64,000 nt of DNA, taken from Oscheius tipulae (Eukaryota > Nematoda > Chromadorea > Rhabditida > Rhabditidae). Shown piece after piece: positions 56,412 through 64,000 of the stretch (positions are counted from its first letter, which is position 1; every line of letters begins with the position of its first letter). Location: contig JASJZH010000004.1 of assembly GCA_037178975.1 (NCBI GenBank), positions 5,642,001-5,706,000 on the forward strand, read 5' to 3'. The notes under the pieces are model-generated. The model saw only the letters and a list, made by a program, of their open reading frames with translations. It ran no database searches and was not told the DNA's origin. Both the position numbers and the translations under genes were made by a program.

Positions 56412-57278
56412 CTGAGAGTACCTAGTAGGCCCAAATATTGTAGTAATAGTCAAGTTGTTCATAACAGACAGCGGGGCTTAGCTACTGAAAAGTTCATAGT
56501 TTCCAGCTGGTACAAGTATTGACAACTGCCGGATCAGATTCAGAACTGATCAACTGTACTCTGGGATCAGACACTACAGATTTCAGTACCCATCCGCACT
56601 CTTTACAAAGTTCCAAGATCCTTATCCCTCTCCCTCCACAGAAGCTATTCCACCGTAATGAAGCTCTTTTGCGTCAGAATCGAATCAAAGAGGGACACTT
56701 GAGCCGGCCAATTGGCGACGAGAGGGACACACTGAACAGCTTGTTCCTCAGTTGCCCCTCTCACAAAAAAGCTGATTGATTGGCACTCGAGGCCACAGAG
56801 GTGTCAGGGCTCATAATAGTTGACACCTCTTATTTCAGTGTCGGGTGTAAAACTAACCAATACGGAGGTCCTCGACGAGAGTCAGGCAGTTCAAATGACT
56901 GTCGCATGTGATGTAGGGCACTTCTGTGGCACTGCTACGTGGGTCTCTGAAGTGTTTGTGTATGGAACTCCAGAAATTTGCAGAATTTTTATCAGGCGTT
57001 TGTTTTGGGATTATTTGACACGAATTCAGTGTGGGAGCGTTAAATACTCAACCGTGCTTCGCGCCATTTTGTTTCAAAATTGCACTTGACTAAATATTTA
57101 ATGCCCGTCAATGAGTCCCGTAACAAAAAGTTCTAAAGAACAGACTGTAGGATTGAGAAACCGCAAACCTCTGCCGATTTCAGGCCATTCGAAAAAGCCA
57201 ATTTCTCATTGATAGGGACAAAGTCAGTGCCTATCACTCTTTCCTTCTTTCTCTCTCTGACCCAGATTCATTCAGAAG

Positions 57279-57413
57279 ATGATCGGTCCCGATCCCACTA
57301 TGTACTCGGATGGTATCCCTCGCTGCTCAAAATGCGGACGTGTTCTCGGCTGCTACACGCCAATCTGTCTCTGCTCGAACCAGCTCCACAGCTTCAAGAG
57401 GCAGTTAGAGTAA
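57279..57413 (+). CDS. Small cysteine-rich ORF, 44 aa
   Basis: Begins three bases after an acceptor (gattcattcag) and reads MIGPDPTMYSDGIPRCSKCG, with five cysteines in 17 residues (CSKCGRVLGCYTPICLC), the first pair being zinc-ribbon-like. It ends at TAA 57411-57413. It may be a real micro-gene or a terminal exon. No family recognised. Confidence 0.35.
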   Translation: MIGPDPTMYSDGIPRCSKCGRVLGCYTPICLCSNQLHSFKRQLE

Positions 57414-57946
57414 CCATAGACTCGTGATCTCGGGAATGAATCTTATACTCATTATAACATCCTAATACTTTTCCGTAATGAACATTGAGGTGATTACGGT
57501 ATTTTGTCCGCTTTGATTAAACTCTAGCCGAATTACATCTTTTTAACGTTTACCGAGTCAGACTACGCACAAAAAGTCTGACAACAGGGTAAATAACATC
57601 GTGGTCCATTGGTAGGTACAAGGTACAGATGAGGGACAACAGTTGATAGCCTGTCAAGATTTCAAAACAGTTGGCAATGAGAAACCGATTAGAAAAGAAC
57701 GTTAATAGCCTTTAAAAACATCTCGCCCCCCTTCGAGGTGTCTTTGCCCTCGGGAAGTGCCGAGTGTCCATCCATCATCCCGTTTTCTTAGTAGCTATCG
57801 GAGCGGTGTCTTTCATCGGCCTCCTCAGCCCCTTCCGCTTTCTTCCCAGCTGATAATAAAGTCTGGTGATTTGTGCTCTGATTTACAAGCCAATCGCTTC
57901 CAAAGTTATCACTCTTTCAGAGACGGATGAAATTTTTCTGACCCAC

Positions 57947-58709
57947 CTGCAGCCGTCTGTAAAGGAACGGGGCTCTTGGTAGATTCGGGAGTAGCCCGCA
58001 AACTGCCAAGTCGCTCCATAGTACCGGGACATACAGCTATAACACTTGACTCCTCCGCCTGAAAGGAACAGTTACTGTCGAAAAGTGAAGCTTTAAATAT
58101 TTCTTGATTTCAGAAAACAATCTAAAAGAACAAAAGAGAATAAGAGTGTACCGAGTAGTACCGTGTTCCAGATCAGATTGGAGAAGGCCACAATTACCAG
58201 TTGTCGTGCTGTTCATTTAGTGGCCTTAACGGACTAATGCAGCTATGGATTTGACATGTTTCTTTTCAAAATTTCAAAAACCCACCAACATCAATCCAGT
58301 CCTACAAGCTTACCTACCCAGAAACTATTGTTCACTAATGACAAGGACTAACGTGAGAGATGTCTAGAAGACTTCGAAATGATCGTGTCAGGACCATGGA
58401 AACATGGAAATCTGTCTGTCTAGAACTACCGCTGCGAATTTTTCATGTAGGGTTTAGCTTTTTCTCAAAAAGCTTCACCATCTTCCCCTTAAACCACCGT
58501 GATGAACTGACAGGCTCTTGCTTCTACAGATTGTCTAGAATTAAAGTTTTCTCCAAGAACCCCAATTCAAGACAAACCACAGAATCATCTCTACTGGCAA
58601 TTGAGTCTGAAGACACCCGAGGGACTCCGGCTTCTGCAACAATTCACGAACCTTGACTAGAGGAATGGTAACCTGCCGTGAGGTTGATGAGGAGCAGAAA
58701 CGGTAACAT
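57947..58709 (-). CDS. Ly6/three-finger-like secreted or GPI protein, 3' end unresolved
   Basis: Exon 58673-58709 encodes a signal peptide ([13 protein letters not shown], phase 1) and exon 57947-58058 continues [17 protein letters not shown] and RSFTDGC. The CYSCMS start and FTDxC pattern match invertebrate Ly6 proteins such as the QVR/sleepless type. The domain needs further cysteines and a CN-type end, and I cannot find an in-phase exon for them: the candidate after the 57946 donor runs into a stop. Either the last exon is farther away or the gene is truncated. Confidence 0.45.
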
Positions 58710-61700
58710 AGCGCATTGTTTCCGTCACATCGACCCTGATTTCACTCTCTGTAATTGCATGATAAAGTGCAGCAAAAGACGAGGCTCGAGATAGAGAGCA
58801 AGAGAAGAGTTGCCGTGGGCGTGGTTATGAGAACACTGGGGGCGCGAGGAGGGGTTCAATTCCTCTCTTTAGCCTCCCAGTTGAAAATTATGGACTTGGC
58901 CAGGCAGAAAACGAAGAAGGCGTCATCTTTTGAAGGCGAGAAGAGGCGAAGGAGCGGAAGAGAGAGAGAGAGCGGCAGCAGCAGACCAATTATAAAAGCA
59001 GGGATATTTGACACGGGTACTCCTTAACATGTTTTGAATTCCTATGGATCTGTGAGAAAAGTTTTGATATTGGACAGGCCTCTTTGGGGTTCGAGGAAAG
59101 TAATCAGGCATGAGAAATGACATATTGGGAAAATTCCCAGGTTCATACAGCTACTTGATTGCTAAGGACCGGTTCAGGACATGTTGATAGGAACAATTAA
59201 ACAGTTTGAACGGCTTCGGACATTCTGTTTTATCTACTCTGGAGAGGATATTATATTTGACGAGTTCTATGCCTCTAGTTGATCATTTCATCACTGCTCA
59301 GAAAAATCACTTGACCCCTATGAGAAAAAGCTCTATTTTTCAAGAAAAATCACTCTTTAAAGTCTACTGGGGAGTCGCTTTGTTCTTCATTTTCTTCGAG
59401 TGTCATATCACTCAACTCTTCGGAAAAACCGCTTCTGTTTCGAAACTGATTGAAGTGCGCTTACATTAGAAGGGTGCTTATAATAGAGGTTTTACGGTAG
59501 GCTGTTTTAAAAACCAAAGGGAAGGATTTTGAGAACAGTTTAGTCGGACCCGTTCTGCCCCCTCTTTCGACTACAGATAAGCAAAGTCTTTTTGATTTGG
59601 ATTTCCGTCAATCAGAACCAGTATACAAAAAACAGTCTAGGAAATGTTGAAACGAGCATAAGACGCTTGGTTATTATCCCTTTAATGGTTATTATCTAAG
59701 CTCATGTATTTTCTGAATTGGTCGCGCCGGCTTGCCAAGAAGACAGCGACGCCAAAACAGTTCGGAATCAAGTCCCCGCGTGTTACCAAGGTTTTTGCCT
59801 TTTCATGAAACACCGCCTCAGGTATTGCCTGAATTATCAGTTTTACAGTTAGACGGCTTCCAGGTTTGCCCGCCAAATTCGAACGGGGTAGCACTTTAGG
59901 CTCGATTCAACATTGAACAGTGCTCAAAACAATATGTCTTCAAAAATAAGAGAGACCTGCTATTAGTTGCCAGTCTCTACTTTATGAATGAGCTTCTCTC
60001 CCTATCCAATTAGTATTTCTCATAGGCCATGGCAGCCGTGAGAACTGCTTCCACGATCAGGCGAGCGGGCTCCGTTCCCACGTGGGGTCATGATTGAGTC
60101 TTTCTCGTAAAAATAAAGAATTGAAAGAAGGAGAGGGTTTATGACTTCGAAGGGGGAAGAGAAAGACCAAATGTCGCGAGAGCCCGTCGGTTTGGTAATT
60201 AGTTTAATAGGTCCAATGAGCTGGGCTCAAGAAATTGGCTCCCGAATAATTGCGATGACAGAACTGTTCTGCTGAAGAAGCAATCCCTGAAGTAGGCTCG
60301 GCCTGACCCCAATTAGCCTATTTGGCGCCGTATTTCGCCCTATGTTTCGCTAATATGTTTGTCTGGCGGTCAAGTGCAATGCGCTGATGAATGGGCTTGC
60401 GGGTTGAAGAAGCAGACGAGGGGGACAGCATGATCCCCCACTAAGCTCTCGGATAATGATCGAAGACAACGGCGCGAACAAGGCTAGAGAGTACGAAGCG
60501 GGTATGTTCAAAACTCTACTAAGTTTGAATAGATCGATGTTGTGAACAAGTGGACCAACATTTAGAGAGCCAGACAGTGAGAAGTTTCTTGTGAGAAAGA
60601 TTCAGACTATACAACAAAATCTACGGTTTGGAGAAGCTCGTGACGGGACCAAATGTCGCTCTTTGTTGGAAACATACAGACAGTCACGCAGTTCTGCTCT
60701 TACACTCCCAATGGAGATAGGATAGATGAAAATAAGAGACACCAGAACAAGGTGCTTGCTTTTGGTTACGTGGTAAAGCAGAAAGTGAGGCCGCGAGGTG
60801 AGTCAAGCGAAATATTGTCTAGAAACGATTTTATATCAGGATAGCGCCTTGTAGATGTAGTCACAACATACTGTACTGTATACAGTCAAAAGTTAACAGT
60901 AAAAGTATGGTTACAGTATTGGACAAAGAAAGAATAATGGAAAGATAACTGAATGTTGTCTTCTGAGTAACTGTAAATGTCAAGAGTCACAAATACCATT
61001 CCAGAGCGAGTGACATCCCTCTGGAACCAGGTCTGAGAGTAGTGGACAGTTAGTAGTTGATAACAAGGGACCTGAACTGAATTGTCTTCTGACAGTATTA
61101 ATCAAGAGATAGGACCAGCTCAGAAAGAAAGGCTACAGACTGTCGTCTGAGAACTCTGGAGGTAGTCGAGAGTTAGGTCCTGGTCCAGACAGCAGTAAGA
61201 GAAAATCAAACGACAACTCCCTCGAAATCAAGGTTAGCAGGTTTCCCCCCGTTTCCGCCGTTTTCCGGCCCCAAAAAATCAATGGCAAGTCCACACTTTG
61301 GAAACCGAGAGCAGGGATTTCGAAGCGACCTCGCCAGATTAGCATAGATATTGGTTAGACGGGCTCAGGTTATTACGTGAGCTTGGGTTATAAATGTGCT
61401 TTATGGTGCGGATTGCGGACGCGAATATGAGAGACTGATGCCAAGACGATAAAAAACACAAAAAAGCGGTGGAGGGAAGGAGCGCCGATTACAGCACCAC
61501 GACCAGATGAGGGTTCCATACTCTAGTTTGGAGAAGCGTGCAAAATGGAAGTTTCGTGAACTCTACACTCGACTGCTGCAGGCGCTTTGCAAAAAGTATG
61601 GAATCTCTTTTGTCATAAGGTCAGCTCTCCTTTGGTCCTGAAACCGCCGGTTCTAATCACAACCAGCACACCGGAATACTGAATTGGAAAGGTGACAAAA

Positions 61701-61776
61701 TTGTCGCATATAAATTGTCGAAAAAAGAAGCAAATATGATGCTTATTAGTCGTTTGCGTGTCTGAAAGATCCTTAG
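58710..61776. other. 3-kb gene-poor region
   Basis: No supported gene. AG-rich runs near 58960-58980 and scattered short open frames are all I see. Exons upstream of the fragment at 61777 may be hidden here. Confidence 0.4.
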
Positions 61777-62102
61777 GAATGATGCCCAGGGAGCGAGACA
61801 GAAAAAGAGTGACGACTCTTGGTGTTCTCGTCTCATTCGCGAACGGCTTACTAATGAACTTGACATCATTTGCGACAAGGTCTTGGGACTGGAAGAGAGG
61901 GATATATTGGGCAGTGAATGTTTGCCACCTCTTTAATTAATAATTCAGTCGAAATCCGACCCATCTCGACACGAGAATTGATACACCTGGTGATGGACAG
62001 GGCAGAGGTAATGGAGACGGGAAAGCTTGACACATATCCGCTATTATATGCATTCGACCGAGCATTGCTTTTTGAGCACTGCTATTTCCCGGAGGCTGAC
62101 AG
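61777..62102 (+). CDS. Partial two-exon gene of unknown family
   Basis: Exon 61777-61913 (QKKSDDSWCSRLIRERLTNE, LDIICDKVLGLEERD) joins through a 35-nt intron to exon 61949-62102 (RPISTRELIHLVMDRAEVME, LLYAFDRALLFEHCYFPEAD), with acceptor, donor and phases consistent. The protein is helical and soluble. It faintly recalls the ligand-binding region of divergent nematode nuclear receptors but no diagnostic motif is visible and no zinc-finger exon was found upstream. Outer exons are missing from my reading. Confidence 0.4.
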
Positions 62103-62422
62103 GTGAGAGTTCAGATGACCAGGAAGGGGACCATTGGCATTGTGGAAAAGAATCTGTATGAGACACTGATATTTTGCCGAGAGTCTGTAGTAGGAACGTG
62201 ACCAAACCTCTACAATCTACTCTCCCAGAATCTCTGACAGTGCAGATGTAGTTGACTGACAATTACTGCGAGAGTCAATGGAACGACTCTTCAGAAGTAT
62301 CAGTCTATAAGGAATACCACCATAACTTTCAACTGAACGTACGGACCAGATCACTACCGAATATCCAGTTCGGAATAAGTAACATTTCGAGAATCATGTT
62401 TATTAGGTGCGAATACAAAAAT

Positions 62423-62784
62423 TTATTTTCCAATGACTGGGTTGACTCCTGGTGCAACTCCCAGCTCCCTTTGGATTAGAGTCATCGCCATCAGACACTC
62501 ATAGATGCTCTGGTACATGTACTGCAGATTGTTTGAGGCCTAAATTGGAGTATTATACTCCAAGAACCTTTCAAACTTACGTTGGCCGGAACAGCAGCAG
62601 GATTGGCGAAGATCTTCTCGATGATCTGAAGAATTTCTGTCAGATTGCTAATGATCTGGTTGATAGGGACTCGAATGATGGCTGCAGTGGCTCCTCCGAT
62701 GACATTTGTGGCCTGATTAGGCGCGGCGATCTGAGCTTGAACGACGAGGAGAACGGCGAAGAGAGTTATGAGTTTTAGGGACAT
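62423..62784 (-). CDS. Secreted small protein C
   Basis: Exons 62581-62784 and 62423-62539 (41-nt intron, phase 0) give 106 aa. Signal peptide MSLKLITLFAVLLVVQAQ, then hydrophobic helices (IIRVPINQIISNLTEILQII) and a second exon with one cysteine. AATAAA (62422-62427, - strand) overlaps the stop codon, as in the 79-aa orphan genes. Gene layout (signal peptide, phase-0 intron of about 40 nt, two helical exons) matches the A and B genes at 38.7-42.8 kb. TATAAAAG lies at 62816-62823. The intron contains a perfect hairpin (ttggagta/tactccaa). Confidence 0.8.
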
Positions 62785-62815
62785 GGCTAGCTGTTTTGGT
62801 AAGCTCCTATTCGCC

Positions 62816-62823
62816 CTTTTATA
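62816..62823 (-). promoter_or_regulatory. TATA box of gene C
   Basis: TATAAAAG on the - strand, 32-39 bases upstream of the ATG at 62784. Confidence 0.6.
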
Positions 62824-63345
62824 GCCTTTTCAGTGGAAATCAAGCGATGTTTATTTTCCAATACAATGATACAACAGTTCGATTAAACTTGTTTTCCGGC
62901 TGGTAATTGAACCGGGTAGACGCGAAAAAAAAATAGCTGCTGTGCAAATGGATCACCGTGATCAGTCGTACAGGACTTGAAATAACCTATTAGATGATCA
63001 AAATCACGTCATGCTGGCATAAAATTGGGAACTTTTTTAACGGGTAGTCCGGAAGCCTGAAGGCAATGGCTTCTACAGCTTGAACAGACACCCTTCTAGT
63101 GTTAGAGAAAACCTCCGTGTTCATTAGGCCTTGTGAAGAGATTCGTTTCTACTGTGCTGAAAAGGCAAAATCCTTTGAATATTCAAGCGATTTCTGTCAA
63201 GGCTTCGTTTCTTCACAAAGCTTTGAACGAGAAATGTTTCCCAAATATTTCTGGCCATCTGAAACACGCTATTCACTTGTTAAATGAGGTATAAAATTAC
63301 GACTCCCTCCGCAAAAGTGATGAAAAGGGAAAACGAAACAAAACT

Positions 63346-63567
63346 ATGGAAGAGTACGATGTCTTTTGGGATGACATTCTACATTCGTGCGGAATACTGT
63401 TACATGGATTGCAAAACACTTTTTCCAAACCAAAAAACCCCATTCCTATTATTGAGAATCCGCTCTATGTAACTTATTCAAAAACACCACAGGACCATGC
63501 TGCTCAAACAAGACTTCGAAAAAAAGTTGACCAGCTCGATCAACTCGACAAAACAGGCTGTCTATAA
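63346..63567 (+). CDS. Possible 73-aa ORF upstream of gene D
   Basis: MEEYDVFWDDILHSCGILLH starts an intact frame that ends at a TAA lying inside the TATAAATG box of gene D. Composition is protein-like with a charged C-terminus (RLRKKVDQLDQLDKTGCL). No similarity is recognised, so it may be chance. Confidence 0.25.
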   Translation: MEEYDVFWDDILHSCGILLHGLQNTFSKPKNPIPIIENPLYVTYSKTPQDHAAQTRLRKKVDQLDQLDKTGCL

Positions 63568-63568
63568 A
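63563..63568 (+). promoter_or_regulatory. TATA box of gene D
   Basis: TATAAA, 33-38 bases before the ATG at 63601. Confidence 0.55.
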
Positions 63569-63600
63569 TGAAGCTTACTGCAAACAAAATCAATCCACTT

Positions 63601-64000
63601 ATGTCCTTCAAAACCGTGGTCTTGGCAACATCCGTAGCCCTTCTGGCCATCTCGGCCAGTGGCCAATTCATTCCTGGCCAGTCTTCCAGCTACAGCATTG
63701 TCAGTCAACTGAATCAGATACAATCTATCCTCGTCGCTCTGATGACCAGTCTGGGTCCATATACTACGGGGCTGTCCACTGCTCCCGCTGTAAGTAGGAA
63801 GAGGCAGAGTATAGTTCGATCTTCAGATCACTGCAGACTTGTTGAGGATCAACACTCTCCTCATCTCGACTCTTTCCCAGATAACTACGATCGTCCCGTT
63901 CCTTATGGCTACCACCTTCACCCAAGGAATAGCCGGATCCGCAGCTGGAGCTATCAACGCCGCCAGCTACCCGGGCATTGGTGGAGCTCCGATTGGCTAA
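63601..64000 (+). CDS. Secreted small protein D
   Basis: Exons 63601-63789 and 63827-64000 (37-nt intron, phase 0) give 120 aa; the stop codon is the last three bases of the window. Signal peptide MSFKTVVLATSVALLAISASG, then a polar start, hydrophobic helices (LNQIQSILVALMTSLG), and an Ala/Gly-rich end (YPGIGGAPIG). It is head-to-head with gene C, 816 bases apart, repeating the A/B arrangement. Function unknown. Confidence 0.8.
   Translation, partial: MSFKTVVLATSVALLAISASGQFIPGQSSSYSIVSQLNQIQSILVALMTSLGPYTTGLSTAPAVSRKRQSIVRSSDHCRLVEDQHSPHLDSFPDNYDRPVPYGYHLHPRNSRIRSWSYQRRQLPGHWWSSDWL

Overview
The window looks like animal nuclear DNA, most probably from a nematode. Every confidently read gene is eukaryotic, and almost all are split by very short introns. 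More than 30 introns can be placed by reading-frame continuity and most are 37-48 nt, with a clear mode at 40-42 nt. The family content fits an animal: GMP reductase, an adhesion GPCR, a tau-tubulin-kinase-like CK1 kinase, an SLC13 cotransporter, SEM-5/GRB2 and LAPTM-like proteins. The nematode assignment rests on the TTBK-like kinase, collagen and PTP relics with nematode flavour, and splice acceptors lying 2-6 nt upstream of several ATGs, as expected for spliced-leader trans-splicing. It is an inference and not certain.

Layout. 0.46-2.25 kb (+): GMP reductase. 3.16-9.57 kb (-): a 16-exon adhesion GPCR that can be read from signal peptide to stop (996 aa; cadherin-like, cadherin, FN3, EGF, HormR, GAIN/GPS, 7TM). 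Its largest intron holds one arm of a 1,021-bp inverted repeat that carries a complete small gene of unknown function; the other arm is at 19.38-20.40 kb. 9.6-17.4 kb: mostly non-coding. 17.4-18.0 kb (-): an orphan 180-aa protein. 21.7-22.9 kb (+): the kinase. 23.4-24.0 kb (-): a coiled-coil orphan. 24.6-25.0 kb (-): a collagen relic. 25.4-28.3 kb (-): SLC13 transporter.

28.3-38.6 kb is largely gene-free and carries foldback elements and a broken tyrosine phosphatase. 38.7-42.8 kb holds four small secreted-protein genes arranged as two duplicated head-to-head pairs; a third, more distant pair closes the window (62.4-64.0 kb). Between them lie a four-TM glycoprotein (43.8-44.7 kb, +), an N-myristoylated adenylate-kinase-like protein (45.1-47.0 kb, -), SEM-5/GRB2 (51.3-52.0 kb, -), a tight run of two LAPTM-like genes and an orphan (52.8-55.0 kb, +; possibly an operon), and partial genes with laminin-G and Ly6-like exons (56-58.7 kb).

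The genes do not form one pathway. SEM-5 and the adhesion GPCR belong to signalling at the plasma membrane, SLC13 and GMP reductase to metabolism, and the LAPTM pair to lysosomal membranes. The most unusual structures are the perfect inverted repeat, whose loop contains the first four exons of the adhesion GPCR, and the duplicated divergent secreted-protein pairs.
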